DNA from: Pseudomonas triclosanedens
GTDB taxonomy: Bacteria; Pseudomonadota; Gammaproteobacteria; Pseudomonadales; Pseudomonadaceae
DNA: 64,000 bases
Direction of reading: 5' to 3'
Assembly (NCBI RefSeq): GCF_026686735.1
Contig: NZ_CP113432.1
Coordinates: forward strand, 4,019,001 to 4,083,000
Shown here piece after piece: positions 20,582 through 29,663 of this stretch (position 1 is its first letter; each line of letters opens with the position of its first letter). The notes under the pieces are model-generated. The model was not told where the DNA came from and ran no database searches. It saw only the letters and a list, made by a program, of their open reading frames with translations. Position numbers and translations under genes: made by a program.

Positions 20582-21004
20582 CTACTCCCGCACCTCCACC
20601 AGTACCGGGCACGGCGCCCGCTCGATCACCCGCTGCCCCACCGACGGATCGAGCAGCCGCTCGATCCGTCCCAGGTGCCGATGGCCGATCACGATAAGGT
20701 CGCACTCGAACCGCTCCGCCTCGCGCAGAATCGCCCGCGCCGGGTCGCCGGCGACCACCGCGCCTTGCGCGACGCTGGGCTGCAGCCTCGCCACCGCGTC
20801 ATCCACCAGCGCCTGCGCTTCATGCTGTTCCTGCTCGGCCGGCGGATACTCCAGCACGTCCTGGCTGGGCATGGCGAAGGCCCGGTCCACCACGCAGACC
20901 ACCTGCAACTCGGCACCGTTGAACCGCGCCAGTTCTCCCGCCGTGGCGATGATCCGCGCCGACTGCGCCGCTCCGTCGATCGCCAGCAGAATCCGCTTGA
21001 ACAT
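20582..21004 (-). CDS. Universal stress protein, UspA family
   Basis: Single-domain Usp of 140 residues with an alpha/beta Rossmann-like fold. The first strand KRILLAIDGA carries the Asp of the nucleotide site. The phosphate loop is seen as VIGHRHLGRIERLL followed by SVGQRVIERAPCPVLVV-like sequence; the usual G-2x-G-9x-G-S/T-V pattern is slightly altered (GHRHLG rather than GSRGHG), so ATP binding is likely but not assured. Such proteins act in survival under stress or starvation. The gene is alone, on the strand opposite the purine genes. Confidence 0.9.
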   Translation of the reverse strand: MFKRILLAIDGAAQSARIIATAGELARFNGAELQVVCVVDRAFAMPSQDVLEYPPAEQEQHEAQALVDDAVARLQPSVAQGAVVAGDPARAILREAERFECDLIVIGHRHLGRIERLLDPSVGQRVIERAPCPVLVEVRE

Positions 21005-21166
21005 GCCCTACTCCTCGTGAACGCAAAACCAGCGGTCATTCTTCGGGGCCACTCCCGCCCCGTAAAGGCACGCGAAACGTAATGGACCATTGCGCCAAAC
21101 GCACGCTTGCCCGGCGAGCCCATCGCAACGGAACATGTATCCACAGCCTGCCTGAACGGAGTCGTC

Positions 21167-22090
21167 ATGGCCCTGCCCGATCTCAACCTGCTGGTCGCCC
21201 TCAACATCCTGCTCGAAGAAGGCAGCGTGGTCGGTGCCGCGCGACGCATGCACCTGAGCGCGCCGGCGATGAGCCGCACGCTGGCGCGCATCCGCGAAGC
21301 GGTGGGCGACCCGATCATGGTGCGCGCCGGGCGCAGCCTGGTGCCGACACCCCGCGCCCTGCAGTTGCGCGAGGAGGTCAGCGAACTGGTGGAACAGGCC
21401 ATGCGCCTATTCAACGCCAGGGAAAACCTGCAGATGGACCAGCTCGAACGCTGCTTCGTACTGCGCTCCAACAACGTGCTGGTCGGCGGCTTCGCCTCGC
21501 GCATGCTGGCAGTGATGCGCGATGAAGCGCCGCGCTGCAGCCTGCGCATCGCCCCCGAAGCGGACTTCGATGACGAAGCCCTGCGGCAGAATCGCATCGA
21601 CCTCTACATCGGCGCGACTTCCACCCTGGAGCCGGAAATCCGCACCCAGACGCTGTTCACCACCAACTTCGTCGGCCTGGCGCGGCGCGACCATCCAATC
21701 TTCGATGGCGAGATAACCCCGGAGCGCTTCGCCGCCTATCCGCAGATCAGTGTGTCCCGGCGCGGCCGCTCCCTCGGCCCGATCGACGAGGAACTGGCGC
21801 ACCTGGGCCTCAAGCGCGATGTCCGCCTGATCGCGCCCACCTTCCACTCCTCGATCTTCGCCCTGCTGGAATCCGACCTGCTGCTGCCGATCGCCGAGCA
21901 CTCGCTCTGGCGCCTCGACCGCCTGGGATTCGCCCTGCGCAAGTTCGACATCCCGCTTCCGCTCAAGTCAGTAGTGATCCTGCAAGCCTGGCACCCGCGC
22001 TTCGACAACGACCCGGCGCACTGCTGGCTGCGGCAGACGGTGAAGCACGTATGCATCGAACTGCGCGAGAGTTCGGGACTGTTGAGTTGA
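21167..22090 (+). CDS. LysR-family transcriptional regulator
   Basis: Regulator of 307 residues. The N-terminal winged helix-turn-helix (about 1-60: LNLLVALNILLEEGSVVGAARRMHLSAPAMSRTLARIREAVGDPIMVR) is followed by a periplasmic-binding-like effector domain. The DLNLL start and the FELDLNLL-like helix place it in the NodD/LinR/SyrM branch of LysR. The start at 21167 has GGAG 6 nt upstream. It lies directly before, and on the same strand as, a DHA2/HlyD efflux pair, which it may control; unusually for LysR genes it is not divergent from them. Confidence 0.9.
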   Translation: MALPDLNLLVALNILLEEGSVVGAARRMHLSAPAMSRTLARIREAVGDPIMVRAGRSLVPTPRALQLREEVSELVEQAMRLFNARENLQMDQLERCFVLRSNNVLVGGFASRMLAVMRDEAPRCSLRIAPEADFDDEALRQNRIDLYIGATSTLEPEIRTQTLFTTNFVGLARRDHPIFDGEITPERFAAYPQISVSRRGRSLGPIDEELAHLGLKRDVRLIAPTFHSSIFALLESDLLLPIAEHSLWRLDRLGFALRKFDIPLPLKSVVILQAWHPRFDNDPAHCWLRQTVKHVCIELRESSGLLS

Positions 22091-22252
22091 AACAGCAACC
22101 AGTGCACCAGACGCACTGATTAGTTGTAATCATTTCAATTTTCACAGCTATTGCCCTTCCCTAGACTCGGTGCAAATACCCGAGTCATTTCCTATGCCTT
22201 GCACACCACCGCCCACACGTGGCGGTTCCGGCTGCCTCCCGGCAGGCCAGCC

Positions 22253-23818
22253 ATGACCGCGCTCGTCCAGGTTTCCGCCAGCGCTCCCGCCAAACCGGCG
22301 GTGCAGCCGTTCGGCCTGCGCATCGTGGTCGGCATGCTGGGCGTGCTGATCGCCTCTATCAGCGCCGGCCTGAACGAGAAAGTCACCGACCTCGCCATGA
22401 CCGACGTACGCGGTGCGCTGTCCATCGGCCACGATGAAGGCACCTGGCTGCTCGCCCTTTACTCCGCCGCGCAAGTGGCGGCGATGGCGTTCGCTCCGTG
22501 GTTCTCGGTCACCGTCTCGCTACGCCGCTTCACCCTCGGCGCCATTGCCTGCTTCGCCCTGCTCGCGCTGCTCTGTCCCTTCGCACCCAACGTCGAGACG
22601 CTCTACCTGCTGCGTCTGCTGCAGGGCTTCGCCGGCGGCTGCATGCCCCCCATGCTGATGACCGTCGCGCTGCGTTTCCTGCCGCCCGGCATCAAGCTCT
22701 ATGGCCTGGGGGCCTATGCGCTCACCGCGACCTTCGCACCCAACCTCGGCATGCCGCTGGCGGCGCTATGGACCGAGTTCGTCGGCTGGCAGTGGGTATT
22801 CTGGCAAGTCATCCCGCTCTGCGCGGCAGCGCTGGCCGCCGTGGCCTGGGGTATCCCGCAGGACCCGCTGCGGCTGGATCGTTTCGGCCAGTTCGACTAC
22901 CTCGGCCTTATCCTCGGCGTGCCGGGTTTCCTGATGCTGGTGGTCGGCCTGCTACAGGGCGAGCGCCTGGACTGGTTCGAATCCGACCTGGTCACCCTGC
23001 TGGTCATCGGTGGCGGCGGCCTGCTGGCGGCGTTCTTCATCAACGAATGGACGCACCCGCTGCCGTTCTTCCGCCTGGATATCCTCAAGCGGCGCAACTT
23101 CACCCACTCGCTGGTCACCCTGGCCGGCGTGCTGGTGGTGCTCGGCGCCTGCGCCGGAGTGCCGGCGTCCTACCTCGCCTCAGCCCACGGTTACCGACCG
23201 CTGCAATCGGCACCGATGGCGCTGCTGGTGGCGCTGCCGCAATTGATCTCGCTGCCGCTGGTGGCGGCACTGTGCAACATCCCGCGGGTCGATTGCCGCT
23301 GGGTGCTGGCCATCGGCATCAGCCTGTGTGGGCTGTCTGCATTCGGCATGAGTCAACTGACCAGCGAATGGACGCGGGAGAACTTCTACACCCTGCTGGC
23401 ATTGCAGATCATCGGCCAGCCAATGGCCGTGGTGCCGCTGCTGATGTCTGCCACCAGCGTGGTGGCCCCCGTGGAAGGACCGTTCGCCTCGGCCTGGTTC
23501 AACAGCGTGCGCGCCTTCTCGGCAGTGCTCGGCAGCGCGGTGTTGTCGTTCCTGATGACCTGGCGCGAACACCACCACTCCAATCGCCTGGTCGACCACC
23601 TCGGCCATGTTCCACAAGCCGTCGGCCTGCGCCTGGAGCAACTGGGCGGCGCCGAGAATGTCGGCCAGCTCGCCGCCCAGGTGCGCGGCCAGGCCAGCGT
23701 GCTCGCCGCCTCCGACACCCTGCTGGCGATGTCCTGGCTGGCCGCCGCCCTGCTCATCCTGATTCCACTGATGCCGCTGCGGGTCTATCCGCCGCGCCCT
23801 GTCATTCCCACCCACTGA
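22253..23818 (+). CDS. DHA2-type MFS efflux pump subunit (EmrB-like)
   Basis: Inner-membrane drug:proton antiporter of 521 residues with about 14 hydrophobic segments, the number expected for the 14-TMS DHA2 family. The segment LALYSAAQVAAM and the motif-C-like GAYALTATFAPNLGMPLAALWTE are consistent with this family. It is 15 bp upstream of a HlyD/EmrA-type adaptor, so together they should form a two-component pump needing an outer-membrane TolC-like channel from elsewhere. I start it at 22253, the first ATG followed by a credible N-terminus; the ribosome site is weak. Substrate unknown. Confidence 0.88.
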   Translation: MTALVQVSASAPAKPAVQPFGLRIVVGMLGVLIASISAGLNEKVTDLAMTDVRGALSIGHDEGTWLLALYSAAQVAAMAFAPWFSVTVSLRRFTLGAIACFALLALLCPFAPNVETLYLLRLLQGFAGGCMPPMLMTVALRFLPPGIKLYGLGAYALTATFAPNLGMPLAALWTEFVGWQWVFWQVIPLCAAALAAVAWGIPQDPLRLDRFGQFDYLGLILGVPGFLMLVVGLLQGERLDWFESDLVTLLVIGGGGLLAAFFINEWTHPLPFFRLDILKRRNFTHSLVTLAGVLVVLGACAGVPASYLASAHGYRPLQSAPMALLVALPQLISLPLVAALCNIPRVDCRWVLAIGISLCGLSAFGMSQLTSEWTRENFYTLLALQIIGQPMAVVPLLMSATSVVAPVEGPFASAWFNSVRAFSAVLGSAVLSFLMTWREHHHSNRLVDHLGHVPQAVGLRLEQLGGAENVGQLAAQVRGQASVLAASDTLLAMSWLAAALLILIPLMPLRVYPPRPVIPTH

Positions 23819-23833
23819 TTCGAAGGTCTGCCC

Positions 23834-24901
23834 ATGTCGAAAATCGCCTCCCGCCGCGGCAGCCTGGCCCTGGTCGCCGTGCTGCTGTTCGCCCTTGTCG
23901 TCTACCTGCTGCTGCGCCTGCTCGGCCCGGCGCGCGAGCAGAGCACCGACGACGCCTATGTCCACGCCGACTTCACACTGGTGGCGCCCAAGGTCGCCGG
24001 TTTCATCGAGGAAGTACTGGTGGACGACAACCAGCCGGTGAAGGCCGGCCAGGTCCTGGCACGCATCGATGCCCGCGACTACCGCGCCGCGCTGGCCGCC
24101 GCCGAGGCCGATGTGCTGGCGGCGCAGGCTCGCCACCAGCATGTCGCCGCCGACCTCGAACGCCAGCAGGCGGTGATCGCCCAGAGCGCCGCACAGGTTG
24201 AGGCCGACCAGGCCGCGCTGACCTTCGCCCGGCAGGAACTGCAACGCTACGACCATCTCGCCAACCAGGGCGCCGGCACGTTGCAGAACGCCCAGCAGGC
24301 ACGCTCGCGCGTGGACTCCTCGAAAGCCGTGCTGGAGAAGGACAAGGCCGCCGCCCTCGCCGCCCGCAGGCAGCTCGACGTGCTGCTGGCGCAGCAGGCC
24401 GAGACCCTCGGCGCGCTGAAACGCGGCGAGGCGCAATTGCAGCAGGCACAGTTGAACCTGTCGTACTGCGAAATCCGCGCGCCCTTCGACGGCATGGTTG
24501 GCCGCCGCGCGGTGCGCGTGGGCGCCTACACCACGCCGGGCAACGCCCTGCTGGCAGTGGTGCCGCTGCAGGACGCCTACGTGGTGGGCAACTTCCAGGA
24601 GACCCAGTTGACCGAGGTGCACCCCGGCCAGGCCGTGGCGATCAGCATCGACACCTTCCCCGGCGAGACCCTGCGCGGCCACGTCCACAGCATCGCCCCG
24701 GCCACCGGCCTGAGTTTCGCGCCCATCGCCCCGGACAACGCCACCGGCAACTTCACCAAGATCGTCCAGCGCATCCCGGTGAAGATCATCCTCGAAGCCG
24801 ATCAGCCGCTACGCGAGAAACTGCGGGTGGGCATGTCGGTGATCGCCCGCATCGACACCCATAGCGCGGTGTCCGGCGAGCAGAAGCTGGCGGCGCAGTG
24901 A
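23834..24901 (+). CDS. HlyD/EmrA-type membrane fusion protein
   Basis: Periplasmic adaptor (355 residues) that links the upstream EmrB-like pump to an outer-membrane channel. It has an N-terminal membrane anchor (about 10-32), the first half of the biotinyl-lipoyl domain (DDAYVHADFTLVAPKVAGFIEEV), a helical hairpin of about 110 residues (Ala/Gln-rich coiled coil), the second lipoyl half (LSYCEIRAPFDGMVGRR) and a beta-barrel region. GAAGG precedes its start. Operon with the pump gene 15 bp upstream. Confidence 0.92.
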   Translation: MSKIASRRGSLALVAVLLFALVVYLLLRLLGPAREQSTDDAYVHADFTLVAPKVAGFIEEVLVDDNQPVKAGQVLARIDARDYRAALAAAEADVLAAQARHQHVAADLERQQAVIAQSAAQVEADQAALTFARQELQRYDHLANQGAGTLQNAQQARSRVDSSKAVLEKDKAAALAARRQLDVLLAQQAETLGALKRGEAQLQQAQLNLSYCEIRAPFDGMVGRRAVRVGAYTTPGNALLAVVPLQDAYVVGNFQETQLTEVHPGQAVAISIDTFPGETLRGHVHSIAPATGLSFAPIAPDNATGNFTKIVQRIPVKIILEADQPLREKLRVGMSVIARIDTHSAVSGEQKLAAQ

Positions 24902-24984
24902 GCGCCCGCTTGCACACCACCGTCCGCCGCTGCTGACGCGGCGGTTGCCTGGCGTGCGTCGATCAGCCACGCTATATGTCATCC

Positions 24985-25000
24985 AGTCCGACAACCTGAT
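24985..25000. promoter_or_regulatory. Operator-like site at the start of the lhgO-linked gntR gene
   Basis: AGTCCGACAACCTGAT matches the three sites before lhgO (GTCNGACAACCNGA). It overlaps the ATG at 24999 and lies just before the second ATG at 25008. This fits autoregulation, and raises the chance that 25008 is the real start. Confidence 0.5.
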
Positions 25001-25718
25001 GAATTCCATGATCGAACTCGAACGCCCCGACTCCCTGGTGGAGCGCGTGGTCGCCTCCCTGCGCCGTGAAATCGATTCCGGCCGCCTGCCCGCCGGCTCG
25101 CGCCTGCCCACGGAGTTCCAGCTCGCCGAACAATTGAACGTCAGCCGTTCGGTGGTGCGCGAAGCGGTGGCCCAGCTCAAGGCCGACGGCGTACTGGTCA
25201 GTCGCCGGGGCAGCGGGTCGTTCATCTCCGGCACGCCCGGCGGCACGGTGTTTCGACTGCCCGGACGCAACGATGGCGGCCAAGGGCTGGCGCAACTGTT
25301 CGAGATGCGCCTATGGATCGAGATCCAGGCCGCCCGCATCGCCGCCCAGCGCCGCAGCGCCGCCGACCTGGCGCGCATGGCCGAGGCACTGAAGGTGATG
25401 GACGAGCACCGCGCCGACTTCGACCGCTCCGGCGGTGCCGACGTGGAGTTCCACAAAGCCATCGCCGCGGCCTGCAAGAACGACTACTTCGTGGCCTTCC
25501 ACGACTTCCTCGGCGGCCAGCTGGCGCACACCCGGCGTACCGCCTGGGAGAACTCCGCCAGCCTCAAGGGCGGCTCGTCTCCTGCGCAGAACGAGCACCG
25601 CGCGCTCTACGAAGCCATCGCCGCCGGCGATGCGGACGCCGCCGCGAACTGCGCCGAGAACCACCTGCGCACCTCGGCCAAGCGCCTGGGAATAGAACTG
25701 GCGCCCCTGCCCCACTGA
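24999..25718 (+). CDS. GntR-family regulator (FadR/FCD type), probable regulator of lhgO
   Basis: Transcription factor of 239 residues: winged helix-turn-helix (about 10-80, with LPAGSRLPTEFQLAEQLNVSRSVVREAVAQL) and a C-terminal FCD domain with metal-type His residues (VEFHKAI, HLRTSAKR). It is followed after 133 bp by lhgO. Three copies of TTGTCNGACAA-like sequence lie in that gap and one at this gene's own start, so it is likely the repressor of L-2-hydroxyglutarate catabolism, analogous to LhgR described in P. putida (my recollection). Start at 24999 or 25008; neither has a strong ribosome site. Confidence 0.88.
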   Translation: MNSMIELERPDSLVERVVASLRREIDSGRLPAGSRLPTEFQLAEQLNVSRSVVREAVAQLKADGVLVSRRGSGSFISGTPGGTVFRLPGRNDGGQGLAQLFEMRLWIEIQAARIAAQRRSAADLARMAEALKVMDEHRADFDRSGGADVEFHKAIAAACKNDYFVAFHDFLGGQLAHTRRTAWENSASLKGGSSPAQNEHRALYEAIAAGDADAAANCAENHLRTSAKRLGIELAPLPH

Positions 25719-25733
25719 AACAAATTCATCCAT

Positions 25734-25824
25734 AAGTCGGACTCGAAATTTGTCTGACAACCTGATTTAATCACCACCAGCTCAATTTGTCAGACAACCT
25801 GACCTAGATATAAAAGTCTGACAA
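25734..25824. promoter_or_regulatory. Cluster of TTGTCNGACAA operators before lhgO
   Basis: Three sites are visible: TTGTCTGACAA at 25750-25760, TTGTCAGACAA at 25787-25797 and AAGTCTGACAA at 25814-25824, each followed by CC(T/C)GA. The first two are perfect palindromes around one central base. A weaker half-site AAGTCGGAC starts at 25734. Centres are 37 and 27 bp apart. The sites fill the promoter region of lhgO, so binding of the upstream FCD-type GntR protein should repress it. Confidence 0.75.
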
Positions 25825-25851
25825 CCCGACCGCAGTACAAGAGAAACAACA

Positions 25852-27045
25852 ATGACTTACGACTTCTGCATCATCGGCGGCGGCATCGTCGGCCTGGCCA
25901 CGGCCATGCGCCTGCTGCAGGTGCGCCCCGGTGCATCGCTGCTCCTGCTGGAAAAGGAAGACAGCCTCGCCCGCCACCAGACCGGCCACAACAGCGGCGT
26001 CATCCATGCAGGCATCTACTACGCGCCGGGCAGCCTGAAGGCAGACCTTTGCAAGCGCGGCGCCCAGGCCACCAAGGACTTCTGCGACGAGCACGGCATC
26101 GCGTACGACGTCTGCGGCAAGCTCCTGGTGGCATCCAGCACCCTCGAACTGCAACGCATGGACGCCCTGCTGGAACGCTCGAAGCTCAACGGCCTGGACG
26201 TCAAGCGTGTGGAAGCCGGCGAATTGCGCGAGCGCGAGCCGAACATCGTCGGGCTCGGCGGCCTGTTCCTCTCCACCACCGGCATCGTCGACTACCGCCA
26301 GGTCTGCCAGGCGATGGCGAAAGTCATCGAGCGCAGCGGCGGCGAAGTCCGCCTGGGCGTGAAGGTCGATGCGATCCGCGAGGGCGGCGACAGCGTCCAC
26401 ATCCGCGCTGGCGACCAGAGCTGGACGGCACGGCAGCTGGTGGCCTGCGCCGGCCTGCAGTCAGACCGACTGGCGCGCCTGGCGGGTATCGAGACGCAGC
26501 ATCAGATCATCCCGTTCCGCGGCGAGTACTACCGCCTGCCGGCGAGCAAGAGCGACATCGTCAAGCATCTGATCTACCCGATCCCGGACCCGGAACTGCC
26601 GTTCCTCGGCATCCACCTCACGCGGATGATCGACGGCAGCGTCACCGTCGGCCCCAACGCAGTGCTCGGCTTCGCCCGCGAGGGCTATCCGAAGTTCTCC
26701 ATGCAGCTCGCCGACGTAATGGAGTACGCACGCTTCCCCGGCTTCTGGAAAACCATCGGCGCCAACCTGCGCTCGGGCCTGGCCGAGATGAAGAACTCGT
26801 TGTTCAAGGCCGGTTACCTGGAGCAGTGCCGCAAGTATTGCCCGTCCCTGCGCCTGGATGACCTGCAGCCCATCGAGGCCGGCATCCGTGCCCAGGCGGT
26901 GATGCGTGACGGCACGCTGGTGCATGACTTCCTGTTCCTCGAAACAGCACGCATGCTGCATGTCTGCAACGCGCCCTCGCCGGCCGCCACCTCGGCCATC
27001 CCCATCGGCGAAATGATCGCCGACCGCCTGCTGCAACAGGCCTGA
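25852..27045 (+). CDS. lhgO: L-2-hydroxyglutarate oxidase/dehydrogenase
   Basis: FAD enzyme of the DAO family (397 residues) that oxidises L-2-hydroxyglutarate to 2-oxoglutarate, passing electrons to the respiratory chain. The N-terminal FAD motif is IIGGGIVGLATA, followed by the LhgO-typical HQTGHNSGVIHAGIYY and later GTLVHDFLF and the C-terminal NAPSPAATSAIPIG. Length equals that of LhgO/YgaF. It is preceded by repeated GntR operators and followed at 41 bp by an MHS transporter, probably one operon. Confidence 0.94.
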   Translation: MTYDFCIIGGGIVGLATAMRLLQVRPGASLLLLEKEDSLARHQTGHNSGVIHAGIYYAPGSLKADLCKRGAQATKDFCDEHGIAYDVCGKLLVASSTLELQRMDALLERSKLNGLDVKRVEAGELREREPNIVGLGGLFLSTTGIVDYRQVCQAMAKVIERSGGEVRLGVKVDAIREGGDSVHIRAGDQSWTARQLVACAGLQSDRLARLAGIETQHQIIPFRGEYYRLPASKSDIVKHLIYPIPDPELPFLGIHLTRMIDGSVTVGPNAVLGFAREGYPKFSMQLADVMEYARFPGFWKTIGANLRSGLAEMKNSLFKAGYLEQCRKYCPSLRLDDLQPIEAGIRAQAVMRDGTLVHDFLFLETARMLHVCNAPSPAATSAIPIGEMIADRLLQQA

Positions 27046-27086
27046 GCCAACGCCCGACTTCGTCATTCACACAAGGAAAACAACAG

Positions 27087-28439
27087 ATGACTGCAACAAG
27101 GCCCGCGTCCTTGCGGGAAACGCCTGCCCAGGAAAAGACCCGTCTGCGCAAGGTAGCCGCCGCCACCATCGTCGGTTCCATGCTCGAGTGGTATGACTTC
27201 TACCTCTACGCGACGATGGCCGCGATCGTCTTCGCCAAGATCTTCTTCGACCCGAGCAACCCGCAAACGGCGACACTGCTGGCATTCTCCACCTTCGCCA
27301 TCGGCTTCATCGCCCGCCCATTCGGCGGCATGCTGTTCGGTCACATGGGCGACAAGTTCGGCCGCAAGCAGATGCTGGTGGTGACCTTCGTGCTGATGGG
27401 TGTGTGCACCACGCTGATCGGCCTGATTCCCAACTACGACACCATCGGCATCTGGGCACCGATCCTGCTGGTGGCGATCCGCATCGTTCAGGGCCTGGGC
27501 GCCGGCGCCGAACTGGCCGCGGCCGCGGTGACCTCCTACGAACACGCCTCCGAAAGCAAGCGTGGCAGCCAGGGCGCCTGGCCGGCGCTGGGCCTGAACC
27601 TCGGCCTGCTGCTGTCTTCGCTCACCGTGTATGCGCTGACCCTCAACGGCGACCAGTTCCTGCTCGATGGCGGCTGGCGCATCCCGTTCATCGCCAGCAT
27701 CGTGCTGGTGGGCGTGGGCCTATGGGTACGCAGCAGTATCCCGGAAACCCCGGAATACAGCGAACTGCACGAAGCCAAGGCCGGCGAACTGGTCAGCCAC
27801 GACGAGCACAGCGTACAGAAAGTCCCGCTGCTGGCACTGTTCCGCAACGACCTGAAGGGGCTGCTGGTGGTGTTCTTCGTGGCCATCGGCTACAACGCGC
27901 TGAGCTACATCTTCAAGACCTTCTCCCTGGCCTATCTGACCCAGTACAAGCACGTCACGGCCAACGTCACGTCGCTGTCGGTAACCATCGCCAGCTTCAT
28001 CGCCATTTTCGCCGTGCCGCTGTTCGGCCGCCTGTGCGACCGCTACAGCAGCAAGCAGGTGCTGATCGCCGGCGGCATACTCTCGGCAATTTGCGCTTAC
28101 CCGTTCATGGCGCTGCTGGAAACCGGCGAGAGCCTGTGGATCTACGTGGCGCTGGGCATCGGCACCGGCATCCTCGCGCCGATGATGTTCGCTCCGCAGG
28201 GCTCCTTCCTCAGCCGCCAGTTCCCCACCCACACCCGCTCTTCCGGCGTGGGCACCGGCCGCGAGATCGGCACCGCGGTGGCGGGCGGCCTGGCGCCGCT
28301 GGGCGCGCTATCGCTGGTGGCATCGTCGCCGACCCACTCCACGACCGGGGTGATCGCGATCCTCTTCGTTGCCGCAGTGACCCTGGTGATCGCCGCGTCG
28401 TTCGATCAGGGCGGCAAGCATTCGGCGTTCAAGAACTGA
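27087..28439 (+). CDS. MFS dicarboxylate-type transporter (MHS family)
   Basis: Proton symporter of 450 residues with 12 predicted membrane segments. The metabolite:H+ symporter motifs are clear: GSMLEWYDFYLYA in the first segment and GHMGDKFGRKQML between segments 2 and 3. Related proteins import 2-oxoglutarate, citrate, shikimate or betaine. Its place 41 bp after lhgO suggests uptake of L-2-hydroxyglutarate or 2-oxoglutarate (inference). AAGGAAAA lies before the start. The operon ends at the strong terminator just downstream. Confidence 0.9.
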   Translation: MTATRPASLRETPAQEKTRLRKVAAATIVGSMLEWYDFYLYATMAAIVFAKIFFDPSNPQTATLLAFSTFAIGFIARPFGGMLFGHMGDKFGRKQMLVVTFVLMGVCTTLIGLIPNYDTIGIWAPILLVAIRIVQGLGAGAELAAAAVTSYEHASESKRGSQGAWPALGLNLGLLLSSLTVYALTLNGDQFLLDGGWRIPFIASIVLVGVGLWVRSSIPETPEYSELHEAKAGELVSHDEHSVQKVPLLALFRNDLKGLLVVFFVAIGYNALSYIFKTFSLAYLTQYKHVTANVTSLSVTIASFIAIFAVPLFGRLCDRYSSKQVLIAGGILSAICAYPFMALLETGESLWIYVALGIGTGILAPMMFAPQGSFLSRQFPTHTRSSGVGTGREIGTAVAGGLAPLGALSLVASSPTHSTTGVIAILFVAAVTLVIAASFDQGGKHSAFKN

Positions 28440-28452
28440 CGACGCCGGAATG

Positions 28453-28481
28453 AAAAAGCCCCGCATTTGCGGGGCTTTTTT
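28453..28481. terminator. Bidirectional terminator between the lhgO operon and gntR
   Basis: AAAAAGCCCCGC and GCGGGGCTTTTTT form a perfect stem with a 4-nt loop, with A and T tracts on both sides. It serves the two convergent genes flanking it. Confidence 0.92.
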
Positions 28482-28492
28482 CTGCCTGGCGA

Positions 28493-29269
28493 TCAGGCCG
28501 CGGAATCGGCGTCGGCCTTGCTGCGGCGCGGCTTCTTCTTGCCTGCCAGCAGGTGCGAGAACACCGCGTGCAGGTCGCCGGAGGCGCCATCGACATCCAG
28601 GTTCAGCTTGTCGTCGATGTGCGCCATGTGGTGCATCATCAGCGTCACCGCCTTTTCCTTGTCGCCCTTCTCGATGGCATCGAGGATCTCGTTGTGCTCG
28701 TCGAACGAGCAGTGCGAGCGGCCGCCGCTTTCATACTGGGCGATGATCAGCGAGGTCTGCGAGACCAGGCTGCGCTGGAAGCTGACCAGCGGCGCGTTCT
28801 TCGCCATCTCGGCGAGCTTGAGGTGGAATTCGCCGGAGAGGCGGATACCGGCGCCACGGTCGCCACGGGCGAAGCTGGATTGCTCCTGCTTCACCATGTC
28901 GCGCAGCTCGGCGAGGGTATCGCTGCTGGCGTTGTCTACCGCCAGCTCAGTGATCGCGCGCTCGACGGTGCGGCGGGCGAAGAGGATCTGCCGGGCTTCG
29001 TCGATGCTCGGGCTGGCCACCACCGCGCCACGGTTGGGTCGCAGCAGCACGACCTGTTCGTGGGCCAGGCGCGACAACGCGCGACGGATGATGGTGCGGC
29101 TCACCCCGAAGATTTCGCCGAGGGCTTCTTCGCTCAGCTTGGTACCGGGTGCCAGGCGCTGCTCGAGAATGGCATCGAAGATGTGCGCGTAGACGATCTC
29201 GTCCTGAGTGCCGCTGCGGCTCTTGCCATTGCGCGGCTGCTTCCTGATCTGTTGCAACTGGTCGGTCAT
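28493..29269 (-). CDS. GntR-family regulator (FadR/VanR type), probable purine-catabolism regulator
   Basis: Regulator of 258 residues: an N-terminal extension, winged helix-turn-helix (EEALGEIFGVSRTIIRRALSRLAHEQVVLLRPNRGAVV) and FCD domain (FHLKLAEMAKN, HCSFDEHNEILDAIEKGD, HHMAHID). A Lys/Arg-rich tail follows. The start at 29269 is chosen because the long frame upstream is the non-coding promoter region. It is divergent from the AzgA-type permease gene, with TTGTATACAA-like sites between and at other uricolytic genes, so it is the best local candidate for the regulator binding that palindrome. A purine or its breakdown product would be the expected ligand (inference). Confidence 0.9.
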   Translation of the reverse strand: MTDQLQQIRKQPRNGKSRSGTQDEIVYAHIFDAILEQRLAPGTKLSEEALGEIFGVSRTIIRRALSRLAHEQVVLLRPNRGAVVASPSIDEARQILFARRTVERAITELAVDNASSDTLAELRDMVKQEQSSFARGDRGAGIRLSGEFHLKLAEMAKNAPLVSFQRSLVSQTSLIIAQYESGGRSHCSFDEHNEILDAIEKGDKEKAVTLMMHHMAHIDDKLNLDVDGASGDLHAVFSHLLAGKKKPRRSKADADSAA

Positions 29270-29357
29270 CGGAGTCGAACCCTGCTCAGCCGGAGTGAAC
29301 CGGCGCGAAATCCGTGGGGGCTGAAGTAGAGCTGGCCGCGGCCAGGCATGGGCGACA

Positions 29358-29367
29358 GTGTACACAA
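29358..29367. promoter_or_regulatory. TTGTATACAA-like operator near gntR
   Basis: GTGTACACAA matches 8 of 10 positions of the TTGTATACAA site found at the other purine genes. It lies 89 bp upstream of the gntR start on the minus strand, suitable for autoregulation. The rest of the 394-bp divergent region holds the permease promoter and no gene. Confidence 0.45.
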
Positions 29368-29508
29368 AGTGGCCACTATCGTGCAGCCGTCGCGCGCGAC
29401 TCGCCATCGGCGCCAATGCCGCGCGGCGAAGGAACATGGCGACAATCAGCCTGCGACCATTCCGATGCTTTGCTTGTAAAAATCTTTCAGCAGGGCACGA
29501 AACATTAT

Positions 29509-29536
29509 TTGAAGTTTTTGTACACAACTGCATAAT
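29509..29536 (+). promoter_or_regulatory. Promoter and operator of the AzgA-type permease gene
   Basis: A -35 box TTGAAG (29509-29514) and -10 box CATAAT (29531-29536) are 16 bp apart. The operator TTGTACACAA (29518-29527, 9 of 10 to the shared palindrome) lies between them, a classic position for repression. Confidence 0.65.
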
Positions 29537-29663
29537 CGCGGCGTGACTTCCTGACCCAAAGGTCAACATTCACACCCTCACAACTCTTTCCGTTAGCGCA
29601 AGGGACGCAGGTGAACCAGCCGACGGCAAGGGACCAACAACAAGAGCGTTGAGGAGTACCGCT

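Noticed and set aside
22498..24201. 567-codon frame spanning the efflux pump and adaptor genes
   Set aside because: It is the second frame of two genes with clear membrane and lipoyl domains; it would cross the gene boundary and is Arg/Pro/Gly-rich, typical of out-of-frame GC-rich DNA.
29515..29536. CRISPR-like or tandem repeats in the AT-rich purine promoters
   Set aside because: The recurring TTGTATACAA elements are single palindromes at separate promoters, not spaced repeat arrays; no CRISPR array or cas gene was seen in the window.
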